Assembly (NCBI GenBank): GCA_963834425.1
Contig: CAWIBR010000010.1
Span: 62,001-126,000 of the forward strand
Source of the DNA: CAVURS01 sp963834425
Lineage (GTDB): Bacteria > Actinomycetota > Actinomycetes > Actinomycetales > CAVURS01
Reading direction: 5' to 3'
Length of the DNA: 64,000 nt
The first letter of the stretch is position 1, and each line of letters opens with the position of its first letter. Positions 37,045 through 46,261 of the stretch are shown in pieces. The position numbers were made by a program, and so were the translations under genes. A model generated the notes under the pieces. The model had not been told where the DNA came from and did no database searches. It worked only from the letters and a program-made list of their open reading frames with translations.

Positions 37045-38202
37045 ATGACCCGGACCACCCGTTGGACCGCCGCCGTTGTCTGTGCGGGTGCCGTCAGCTT
37101 GGGCGTCAGCGCCTGCGGTGGCGGGTCGAGTGGGTCGGCTGCCGGTGCCGCAGCGACCACCAAGACCGGTGGCGGGAGCCCGAGCTCCGGCGCCGTCCAG
37201 CTGCCGGACTTCCCGGTGCCGGCCGTGCCTGACGTCACGTCCCTGACCAAACAGGCCAGCCAGACCGAGTCGGCGATCAAGGCCACCACGCCCCTGCCTC
37301 AGGGGTTGAGCGTGACCGGAGCCCGCTGCGACAGCTCGGGCACGGTCGTCAACCGCGGTGGGGTCACCTCGCTCGACGGCGATGGCGGTGGAGCCGTCGT
37401 CAGCGGTTCCGGCACCAAGCTGCGCAACAAGGACGGCTCCGGAACCTTCACCGACGCAGATGTGACCTACTCCGTCGACAAGGACGGTTCGGGCGAGGTG
37501 ACCTCCGGATCGGCCACGCTGCAGGTGGACGCCGACGGGTCCGGCCAGTACCAGGACGGCAACATCACCTACCAGGTCGACGCCGACGGGTCCGGGCAGT
37601 ACCAGACGGGGGGCGAGACCTACCAGGTCGACGCCGACGGGTCCGGGCAGTGGGAGACGGCCAACGGCGATGTCGTCAACGACGGGGACGGCTCCGGGAC
37701 CTGGGTCAGCAAGCTGGGCACCGTCACGGTCAACGGTGACGGCACAGGCACCCTGAACGCCGACGACATCAAGATCGCCGCGATGCCGAAGTTCGCGCTG
37801 CTCGGCAAGCTGCCCAAGCTCACGACGCTGCGGCCCCTGGGCAAGGCGTGCGGCACGTTGATCCGGATCAACGCCTCGGTGCTCTTCGACTTCGACAAGG
37901 CGACCCTGCGACCAGCCGCCGGTCCGGTCCTCGCGGCCGTCGCCAAGGCCCTCGCCACGACCAAGACGGGGATCCAGGTCAACGGCTACACCGACGCGAT
38001 CGGCAGCGACTCCTACAACCTCGACCTGTCCAACCGTCGGGCTGCTGCCGTCGTCGCGGCGTTGAAGGCCGACGGTCTCTCCGCGCCCCTGCAGCCGCAG
38101 GGTTTCGGTGAGGCCAACCCGATCGCGCCCAACTCGATCAACGGCAAGGACAACCCCGCCGGCCGCCAGCTGAACCGGCGGGTCGAGCTGGTCATCCCCT
38201 AG
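37045..38202 (+). CDS. OmpA-family lipoprotein with DxDGSG repeats
   Basis: The 385-residue precursor has a lipobox GVSAC with lipidation at Cys24. The ATG at 37045 is preceded by GGGGGAG. Residues about 110-245 contain eight short repeats built on D-x-D-G-S-G (for example VDADGSGQYQ three times), which look like acidic turns of a beta-roll or calcium-binding repeat. The last 115 residues are an OmpA C-terminal peptidoglycan-binding domain: SVLFDFDKATLRPAA, GYTDAIGSD, NLDLSNRRAAAV, QGFGEANPIAPN and NRRVELVI. It should tether the membrane to peptidoglycan non-covalently. Such lipoproteins occur in actinobacteria without a classical outer membrane. Confidence 0.9.
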   Translation: MTRTTRWTAAVVCAGAVSLGVSACGGGSSGSAAGAAATTKTGGGSPSSGAVQLPDFPVPAVPDVTSLTKQASQTESAIKATTPLPQGLSVTGARCDSSGTVVNRGGVTSLDGDGGGAVVSGSGTKLRNKDGSGTFTDADVTYSVDKDGSGEVTSGSATLQVDADGSGQYQDGNITYQVDADGSGQYQTGGETYQVDADGSGQWETANGDVVNDGDGSGTWVSKLGTVTVNGDGTGTLNADDIKIAAMPKFALLGKLPKLTTLRPLGKACGTLIRINASVLFDFDKATLRPAAGPVLAAVAKALATTKTGIQVNGYTDAIGSDSYNLDLSNRRAAAVVAALKADGLSAPLQPQGFGEANPIAPNSINGKDNPAGRQLNRRVELVIP

Positions 38203-38208
38203 CAGCAG

Positions 38209-38751
38209 CTAGCTCTGCTGGTCGAGGGTGGGCACGGAGAGGGCCGCCGCCGCCAGGGCTGCTCGCGCCTTGGCGCGCAGCGGGCCGAGCTCAGGCGGCA
38301 CCCGAGCCTGCGCCGTACCGTCGCGGGTGATGTCGTGCAGGTGCGCGAGCTCGGCGTCCAGATAGACGACGTAGGCGGCGCGGGCCGCCGACAGCCGGTG
38401 GTACGGCGGGGCAATGGCCACTTGATCGCAGCGATTGATGGCCCCGTCCAGGGCCGGCACGTCGCCGGTCGCGGAGTTCTCGATCAATCGGTACAGGCTG
38501 TCCCGGATCAGCAGGGAGGAGTGTGGACCCACCTGCGGCGCAACGTATTTGGCCGTCAACGCCAACTGCGCATCGATGGCGGCCAGGGTCTGTTGCGAGG
38601 TCTGCACGCAACTCGCCAACGTCGAGGCCTCGCGAGCCGCGAGCTGCCGGTTGGTCACCCAGATCGCCCCGCCGAGCACCAACGCGACCACCAGCGCAGT
38701 AGCGACCCGCCGCGACAGCGACCGATCGCGGCCGGCCCGCCCACCCGACAT
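38209..38751 (-). CDS. Membrane-anchored protein of unknown function
   Basis: From the ATG at 38751 the product has 180 residues. A basic N-terminus and one transmembrane helix (about residues 16-33, ATALVVALVLGGAIWV) precede an extracytoplasmic, mainly helical domain with two cysteines and a His-rich segment (AELAHLHDITRD). The frame is open further upstream to 38949, so the start is uncertain; the upstream extension is low-complexity and unsupported. I recognise no family. It converges on the OmpA-like gene with six bp between stops. Confidence 0.6.
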   Translation of the reverse strand: MSGGRAGRDRSLSRRVATALVVALVLGGAIWVTNRQLAAREASTLASCVQTSQQTLAAIDAQLALTAKYVAPQVGPHSSLLIRDSLYRLIENSATGDVPALDGAINRCDQVAIAPPYHRLSAARAAYVVYLDAELAHLHDITRDGTAQARVPPELGPLRAKARAALAAAALSVPTLDQQS

Positions 38752-38979
38752 GACATCGGGTCCAGCCGCGCCGACCTCGCAGGCGCCATCGCCGGACGTC
38801 CAAGGCGAGGCGATGGCCACAGGTCGAGTCTCACCCCGCGCCCGCGCAAACAACAGGGACATCTCGACCGGGCTCATCGGTTGAGCCCAAGGAATCGCGC
38901 CGTGCGGGCCGACAACAACGGCCCCGGACCGCGCGTTCGCGCAGGTCACGGGGCCGAGGTTGTCGCTGTCTCAAACGAG

Positions 38980-39052
38980 CGCGCCCGGAGGGATTCGAAC
39001 CCCCAACCTTCTGATCCGTAGTCAGATGCTCTATCCGTTGAGCTACGGGCGC
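38980..39052 (-). tRNA. tRNA-Arg (anticodon ACG)
   Basis: On the minus strand GCGCCCG (39052-39046) pairs with CGGGCGC (38987-38981), with G as discriminator. The anticodon stem TCTGA/TCAGA encloses the loop CTACGGA with anticodon ACG. CCA is not encoded. This tRNA is the substrate of TadA, whose gene is at 28967-29467. Confidence 0.96.
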
Positions 39053-39203
39053 AGTTTGTGCAAGCCCGCCGATGGTAGCCGAGCAGCACGCGGCCACTCC
39101 AATCGCTGTGCGCGGGCCGGGTGCCTCGGAAGCGCTCGCGATTGCAGAGTTCCTGCAAGACCTTGCAGCGATCCGGCAAGCCCACGTCAGCGCGCGCGCT
39201 ATT

Positions 39204-39219
39204 CGTGACCAGTTTCACA
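39204..39219. promoter_or_regulatory. CRP/GlxR-type binding site upstream of pckG
   Basis: CGTGACCAGTTTCACA matches TGTGA-N6-TCACA at nine of ten fixed positions. It lies 114 bp before the pckG ATG. GlxR/CRP proteins in actinobacteria control carbon metabolism, so regulation of this gluconeogenic gene is plausible. The same leader also has TTGCAG-N5-CTGCAA near 39145, of unknown meaning. Confidence 0.5.
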
Positions 39220-39332
39220 ACCAAGTCCACCATCTGGACAACAAACCGTAACCAGGGGGGTCTAGCCTCGCCGAAAGCCGTTGTCCTATTTGGGGATTCG
39301 GCCACCAAACCCGTCCTTGGAGGACGCCGAAA

Positions 39333-41183
39333 ATGACTGCCGAGACCACCCCCCGCGACAAACTCTCGCTCGGCGACGAGCGGGCCGGCGGCACCACCCA
39401 CGCACGGCTGGCCGCCTGGGTCGCCCAGGTCGCCGAGCTGACCCAGCCGGACGCCATCCACTGGTGCACCGGGTCGGACAAGGAGTGGGTCGAGCTGACC
39501 GAGGGCCTCGTCGCGGCCGGCACGTTCACCCGGCTCGACCCGGACAAGAAGCCGAACTCCTTCCACTGCGCCTCCGACCCGACGGACGTCGCCCGGGTCG
39601 AGGACCGGACCTTCATCTGCAGCCGCGACGAGGCGGACGCGGGAGCCACCAACAACTGGATGGCACCGGCCGAGATGAAGGCGATCATGACCGAGCTCTA
39701 CCGGGGCTCGATGCGCGGCCGCACGATGTACGTCATCCCCTTCGTGATGGGGCACCTCAACGCGCCCAGCCCGATGTTCGGCGTCGAGCTGACCGACTCG
39801 GCGTACGTCGTGGCCTCGATGCGGGTGATGGCCCGGATGGGCGTCGGCGTGCTGCGCCGGATCGAGGAGCTGGAGGCCGACTTCGTCCCCTGCCTGCACT
39901 CGGTGGGCGCTCCGCTCGAGCCCGGCCAGCCAGACGTGGCGTGGCCGTGCAGCGACACGAAGTACATCGTGCAGTTCCCCGAGGAGCGGACCATCTGGTC
40001 CTACGGCTCGGGCTACGGCGGCAACGCCCTGCTCGGCAAGAAGTGCTACTCGCTGCGGATCGCCTCGGTGATGGCGCGCGACGAGGGCTGGCTGGCCGAG
40101 CACATGCTGATCCTCAAGCTGACCTCGCCCGAGCAGCAGGTCCGCTACATCGCGGCGGCCTTCCCGAGCGCGTGCGGCAAGACCAACCTGGCCATGCTCG
40201 AGCCGACCATCCCGGGCTGGAAGGTCGAGACGATCGGCGACGACATCGCCTGGATGCGCTTCGGGGAGGACGGCCGGCTCTGGGCGGTCAACCCGGAGTA
40301 CGGCCTCTTCGGCGTTGCGCCCGGCACCGGCTGGGACACCAACCCCAACGCGATGCGCACCATCGCGAAGGGCAACTCGGTCTTCACCAACGTCGCGCTG
40401 ACCGACGACGGCGACATCTGGTGGGAGGGCATGACGAAGGAGGCGCCGGCCCACCTGACCGACTGGAAGGGCCGCGACTGGACGCCGGACAGTGACGAGC
40501 TGTCCAGCCACCCCAACAGCCGCTTCTGCACACCGATCACGCAGTGCCCAATCCTGGCTCCGGAGTACGACGACCCCCGCGGCGTGCCGATCTCGGCGAT
40601 CATCTTCGGCGGCCGGCGTCGTACGACGATCCCGTTGGTGACGGAAGCCCGTGACTGGCAGCACGGTGTCTTCATGGGCGCGACCCTGTCGTCCGAAACC
40701 ACAGCTGCCGCAACGGGTGCCGTCGGTGTCGTGCGGCGTGACCCGATGGCGATGCTGCCGTTCATCGGCTACAACGCCGGCGACTACTTCCAGCACTGGA
40801 TCGACCTGGGCAAGGGTGCCGACGCGGACAAGCTGCCGAAGATCTTCTACGTCAACTGGTTCCGCCGCGACGACGAGGGCCACTTCGTCTGGCCGGGTTT
40901 CGGGGAGAACTCCCGCGTCCTGAAGTGGGTCATCGAGCGGATGGAGGGCTCGGCGGCGGCCGTCGAGACGCCGATCGGCCACGTGCCGACGCCGGAGTCG
41001 CTCGACACCGACGGCCTGGCGATGACCGCCGAGGAGCTCGAGATCGCACTGCGGGTCGACCCGCAGGAGTGGCGGGCCGAGCTGCCGGCCATCCAGGAGT
41101 GGTTCGACAAGATCGGCAGCGAGAAGATCCCGACGACGCTGTGGACCGAGCTCGACGGCCTCAAGGCCCGCCTCGGCGACTAG
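39333..41183 (+). CDS. pckG: Phosphoenolpyruvate carboxykinase (GTP)
   Basis: This enzyme converts oxaloacetate and GTP to PEP, CO2 and GDP at the start of gluconeogenesis. It has 616 residues, typical of the GTP-dependent family. The P-loop FPSACGKTN (Cys281 in the loop) is intact, as are the substrate region GSGYGGNALLGKKC and the guanine-binding region toward the C-terminus (YNAGDYFQHW, NWFRRDDEGHFVWPGFGENSRVL). GGAGG lies ten bases before the ATG. The 280-bp leader holds a CRP-like site. Confidence 0.97.
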   Translation: MTAETTPRDKLSLGDERAGGTTHARLAAWVAQVAELTQPDAIHWCTGSDKEWVELTEGLVAAGTFTRLDPDKKPNSFHCASDPTDVARVEDRTFICSRDEADAGATNNWMAPAEMKAIMTELYRGSMRGRTMYVIPFVMGHLNAPSPMFGVELTDSAYVVASMRVMARMGVGVLRRIEELEADFVPCLHSVGAPLEPGQPDVAWPCSDTKYIVQFPEERTIWSYGSGYGGNALLGKKCYSLRIASVMARDEGWLAEHMLILKLTSPEQQVRYIAAAFPSACGKTNLAMLEPTIPGWKVETIGDDIAWMRFGEDGRLWAVNPEYGLFGVAPGTGWDTNPNAMRTIAKGNSVFTNVALTDDGDIWWEGMTKEAPAHLTDWKGRDWTPDSDELSSHPNSRFCTPITQCPILAPEYDDPRGVPISAIIFGGRRRTTIPLVTEARDWQHGVFMGATLSSETTAAATGAVGVVRRDPMAMLPFIGYNAGDYFQHWIDLGKGADADKLPKIFYVNWFRRDDEGHFVWPGFGENSRVLKWVIERMEGSAAAVETPIGHVPTPESLDTDGLAMTAEELEIALRVDPQEWRAELPAIQEWFDKIGSEKIPTTLWTELDGLKARLGD

Positions 41184-41216
41184 CCCGCCGTACCCGGGTG
41201 CTCCCCGCCCCGCGCG

Positions 41217-41284
41217 GTGCTCCCCGTTCCGCCGGTGATCCAGCCAGGAAATTGGCGATTCGATCACCGTCAGACGGGGAGTAC
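41217..41284. repeat. Palindromic intergenic element, copy A
   Basis: GTGCTCCCCGT (41217-41227) pairs with ACGGGGAGTAC (41274-41284), and inside it CGGTGATC (41233-41240) pairs with GATCACCG (41262-41269). The left arm CTCCCCGTTCCGCCGGT is nearly repeated as CTCCCGTTACGCCGGT in the element at 48254. It lies between pckG and the FAD enzyme gene and may act as terminator or as a dispersed mobile palindrome. Confidence 0.55.
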
Positions 41285-41354
41285 GGCGCGGGGCTGAGTA
41301 CGGTGAGAGCGTGTCAGCAGACGGTTTGCCCGGCCGGCCGGACCGAGGAGTCAG

Positions 41355-42557
41355 ATGGACGCTGACGTCGTCGTCGTCGGAGCTCGCGCTGCTGGGGCCG
41401 CCACGGCGATGTTGTTGGCGCGCAACGGTTTGCGGGTCATCGCGGTCGATCGGGCGCACTTCCCGAGCGACACCCTGTCCAGCCACCAGCTCCAGCTCCC
41501 CGGCGTCGCCGGCCTGCAGCGCTGGGGCCTGTTGGACCGGTTGCTCGCCACCGGCGTGCCGCCGACGCGGGACGTCCGGTTCGATGCCGGAGCGGCGGTT
41601 CTGCGCGGCCCGATCGGGACGTACGACGGGGTCGATGCGATGTACAGCCCACGCCGAACGATTCTGGACGCGCTGCTGGTCGACGCCGCGCGTGAGGCGG
41701 GGGCCGAGGTGATCGAGGGTTTTGCGGTCGCCGACGTCCTGCTCGAGGACGGGCGGGCGACCGGCATTCGAGGTCGGGCAAGAGCGTCGTCCGGCCGGCC
41801 CGCGGAGCAGACGATCACGGCCAGCGTGGTGATCGGAGCGGACGGCAAGCACTCCCGGGTGGCCGACGCGGTGGGCGCCGCCAGCTACCACGAGGCCCCG
41901 CCGCAGGCGGCCGCCTGCTACGCCTACTGGTCCGGTCTGGAGCTGCCGACCGGAGAGATGTACGCGCGGGATCGTCGGGTCATCGGCATCTGGCCGACCC
42001 ACGACAACCTGGCCATCAGCTTCGTCTCCATGCCGCTGGCCGATTTCCCGGCGTACTGCGCAGGCCCGGAGGAGCACCTGCTTGCTTCCCTGGACCAGGC
42101 CGGCGACCTCGGTGAACGGGTTCGAGGCGCGACCAGGGTGGAGCAGATCCGCGCCACCAGCGATCTGCCGCATCGCTTCCGGACGGCATCGGGTCCGGGC
42201 TGGGCCCTGGCCGGAGATGCGGGGCTGGTCATGGATCCGAGCACCGGGCAAGGGCTCGGCAACGCCCTGCTGGACGCGGAGTCCCTCGCGGGCGCCGTGA
42301 CCGACGGTCTCGGCGGACGCGAACCGCTGGACGCTGCGCTCGCGGCGTACGGGCAACAGCGCGACACCGACCGGCTGCCCATGCACGAGATGACCGCGGG
42401 CCTCGCATCCTTCGCGCCCCAGCCGGGAACCGACGAGCTCTTCCGCGGGCTGGCCGCCAGCCCGGAGGCCACGCGCCGCTTCTTCGGCGTGCTCGGCGGG
42501 CTGGAGTCCCCGGCCGACTTCTTCACGCCGGAGAACCTGGCCCAGCTGCTCGCGTGA
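41355..42557 (+). CDS. FAD-dependent oxidoreductase of the geranylgeranyl-reductase / aromatic-monooxygenase type
   Basis: This 400-residue group-A-like flavoprotein has the N-terminal dinucleotide motif VVVGARAAGAATA (residues 5-17) with an Arg at the usual second Gly. VVIGADGKHSRV is the DG motif, and GWALAGDAGLVMDPSTGQGLGNALLDAE is the GD motif that binds the FAD ribityl chain. The family hydroxylates or reduces varied lipophilic substrates; nothing here identifies the substrate. GAGGAG sits a few bases before the ATG. It stands alone between two palindromic elements. Confidence 0.88.
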   Translation: MDADVVVVGARAAGAATAMLLARNGLRVIAVDRAHFPSDTLSSHQLQLPGVAGLQRWGLLDRLLATGVPPTRDVRFDAGAAVLRGPIGTYDGVDAMYSPRRTILDALLVDAAREAGAEVIEGFAVADVLLEDGRATGIRGRARASSGRPAEQTITASVVIGADGKHSRVADAVGAASYHEAPPQAAACYAYWSGLELPTGEMYARDRRVIGIWPTHDNLAISFVSMPLADFPAYCAGPEEHLLASLDQAGDLGERVRGATRVEQIRATSDLPHRFRTASGPGWALAGDAGLVMDPSTGQGLGNALLDAESLAGAVTDGLGGREPLDAALAAYGQQRDTDRLPMHEMTAGLASFAPQPGTDELFRGLAASPEATRRFFGVLGGLESPADFFTPENLAQLLA

Positions 42558-42585
42558 CCGGTGCTCCCATCCCGCCCTACCCACG

Positions 42586-42634
42586 GATTTCGGCCCCATC
42601 GGACCCGCTGAGAGGGTCCGATGGGGCCGAAATC
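42586..42634 (-). terminator. 21-bp perfect hairpin downstream of tRNA-Ser(GCT)
   Basis: The arms 42586-42606 and 42614-42634 are perfectly complementary and enclose the loop GCTGAGA. The outer sequence GATTTCGGCCCC and inner GGACCC are shared with the element at 9656-9702. It lies three bases beyond the tRNA CCA on the minus strand and also follows the plus-strand FAD gene. Confidence 0.75.
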
Positions 42635-42636
42635 GT

Positions 42637-42729
42637 TGGCGGAGGCGGAGGGATTTGAACCCTCGATGGGCGATAAACCCAAACCGCATTAGCAGTGCGG
42701 CGCCATAGACCGGACTAGGCGACGCCTCC
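42637..42729 (-). tRNA. tRNA-Ser (anticodon GCT)
   Basis: On the minus strand GGAGGCG (42729-42723) pairs with CGCCTCC (42647-42641), followed by G and encoded CCA (42639-42637). The anticodon stem CCGCA/TGCGG encloses the loop CTGCTAA with anticodon GCT. A long class II variable arm is present. Confidence 0.96.
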
Positions 42730-42738
42730 AGGTACTAC

Positions 42739-42758
42739 CTGCCCGCGCGAGCGGGCAG
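42739..42758 (+). terminator. Short hairpin with a GCGA tetraloop
   Basis: CTGCCCGC-GCGA-GCGGGCAG forms an eight-bp stem with a GNRA tetraloop on the plus strand. It lies ten bases upstream of the minus-strand tRNA-Ser and 200 bp before the LCP gene. It may insulate the LCP unit from readthrough. Confidence 0.35.
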
Positions 42759-42963
42759 AGCGAGGTTACCGGTCGGGCTCGGCACCGGGCAAAGCCGATC
42801 GAACACGCCCCTCTTCACACCATCTCCACCGGATTCGGTCAACGCCTGCCCGGCAACCCATCGTCTGAGGACATGAACAGATGATGAAATAGAGGTCACG
42901 CCGCAGCACCCCGTGGGCCCCCTCACCGGCCCCAGGTGCCGCGGCGCGCCCGAGAGGACATGG

Positions 42964-44523
42964 ATGACTGACCAGCAGGCGCCGCCGCATCATGTGGCCG
43001 CTCCTCGGCGAGCCCGCGGAGCCCGCGCGGCCGCCCGGCACGCGAGCAGCCGCGGCGAGGGCTTCGGCCGGTTCGTCGGTCTGACCACCCTCGGCGCGAT
43101 CCTGCCCGGTATCGGTCTCCTGGCGGCCGGCCGTCGCAAGGCCGGCATTGCCGTCCTCCTGGTGATCGCCGCCATGCTCGGCGTCCTGGGCTACCTGCTC
43201 GTCTCGGGCAAGGCCAAGAACTTCGGCATCAACACCGCGGTCGATCCCCGCTCGCTGCTCATCGTCGCGATCCTGGCCGTCGTCGGTGGCCTGCTCTGGA
43301 TCGCCGTCATCGTCGCGACCGCGCTCGCGGCCCGCAGCCCCCGGCTCACCGGCGTCCAGCGGGGCCTGGGCGCCGTCCTGGTCGCCGCTCTCTGCCTGAC
43401 CGTCGCCATGCCGAGCGCCATGGCCGCGCGCTACTCCCTGATCCAGCGCGACCTGATCAACAGCCTGTTCACCAACAACAGCGCCACGGCCCCGGTGCCG
43501 ATCGCCTCGCAACCCAAGGTCGCCGCCGCCGACCCCTGGGCCAACGTCGGCCGGGTCAACATGCTGCTGATCGGCTCCGACTACGCGCCGCACAGCGACC
43601 GGGTGGGCGTGCGCACCGACTCGATCGACGTGGCGAGCATCGACACCAAGACCGGCAACACGGTGCTCTTCGGCCTGCCGCGCAACCTGGAGAACGTGCC
43701 CTTCCCGGCCAGCGACCCGCTGAGCACGGTCTGGCCCAACGGCTTCCGCTGTCCGAACGGGGTCTGCCTGCTCAACGCGGTCTGGCAGCAGGGCGAGATG
43801 CACAAGAACCTGTTCCCCAACCACGGCAAGGACGCCGGCATCATCGCGACGCGCGACGCGGTCAGCGAAGTGCTCGGCATCAAGCTCGACTACTACACCG
43901 TGATCGACCTGACCGGCTTCCAGGGGCTGGTCAACGCGATGGGCGGCGTCTACGTCAACGTCAACGAGAAGCTCCCGATCGGCGGCAGCCACAGTGGCAC
44001 CGGCGCCGTGCTGTCCCAGCCGACGGCGTACATCCAGCCCGGCAAGCACAAGAAGCTCACCGGCTTCTACGCGCTCTGGTTCGCTCGGTCGCGGTTCAGC
44101 ACCGACGACTACGACCGGATGCGCCGTCAGCGCTGTCTGATCAGCGACATCGTCGGCCAGGCCAACCCGGTCAAGATGCTGAAGAAGTACCCCGCCCTGG
44201 CCGCGGTGGCCAAGAACAACATCGCCACCAACATCCCGCAGCAGGACCTGCCGGCCTGGGTGACGCTGATCGAGCGGATGCAGAAGGGCACCATCACCAG
44301 CCTGCCCTTCACCTCCGCGGTCGTGAACACCTCCGACCCCGACTTCCCGCACATTCAGGCGCTGGTGGCCAAGGCGATCAAGGCCTCGACCAAGCCCGCG
44401 ACATCGACCACCGCGACGAGCGGCACCAGCACGGGGACAAGCAGCAGTACGTCGACAGCAGGCTCCACGACCAAGCCCAAGAAGACCTCGTCGACCTCGG
44501 TCGACGTCGACAACGTCTGCTGA
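42964..44523 (+). CDS. LytR-CpsA-Psr (LCP) family wall-polymer ligase
   Basis: The 519-residue protein starts at ATG 42964 after GAGAGGA. It has an unusually long N-terminal part with about four membrane helices (residues 38-180), then the LCP domain (about 200-430). That domain starts at NMLLIGSDYAPHSDRVGVRTDSI and contains FGLPRNLENVP, DYYTVIDLTGFQGLVNAMGG and YALWFARSRFSTDDYDRMRRQR, with the conserved Arg and Asp of the phosphotransferase site. A Ser/Thr-rich tail ends with a lone cysteine. LCP enzymes transfer lipid-linked wall polymers such as arabinogalactan or teichoic acid to peptidoglycan. Confidence 0.92.
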   Translation: MTDQQAPPHHVAAPRRARGARAAARHASSRGEGFGRFVGLTTLGAILPGIGLLAAGRRKAGIAVLLVIAAMLGVLGYLLVSGKAKNFGINTAVDPRSLLIVAILAVVGGLLWIAVIVATALAARSPRLTGVQRGLGAVLVAALCLTVAMPSAMAARYSLIQRDLINSLFTNNSATAPVPIASQPKVAAADPWANVGRVNMLLIGSDYAPHSDRVGVRTDSIDVASIDTKTGNTVLFGLPRNLENVPFPASDPLSTVWPNGFRCPNGVCLLNAVWQQGEMHKNLFPNHGKDAGIIATRDAVSEVLGIKLDYYTVIDLTGFQGLVNAMGGVYVNVNEKLPIGGSHSGTGAVLSQPTAYIQPGKHKKLTGFYALWFARSRFSTDDYDRMRRQRCLISDIVGQANPVKMLKKYPALAAVAKNNIATNIPQQDLPAWVTLIERMQKGTITSLPFTSAVVNTSDPDFPHIQALVAKAIKASTKPATSTTATSGTSTGTSSSTSTAGSTTKPKKTSSTSVDVDNVC

Positions 44524-44529
44524 GCGCCG

Positions 44530-44569
44530 GGGTTTGCGGTCAGAGGGTTTGCGGTCTGAGAGTCTGCGG

Positions 44570-44574
<5 letters not shown>
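44530..44574. repeat. Tandem 15-bp repeat across the ligase stop codon
   Basis: GGGTTTGCGGTCAGA (44530-44544), GGGTTTGCGGTCTGA (44545-44559) and GAGTCTGCGGTCAGC (44560-44574) are three diverged copies. The stop codon of the minus-strand acyl-CoA ligase (44570-44572) lies in the last copy. Confidence 0.7.
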
Positions 44575-46213
<1,639 letters not shown>

Positions 46214-46261
46214 CGTCGACTCCATAGCCGGGATGCTGACACCAACAGATTGGATGGTCCA

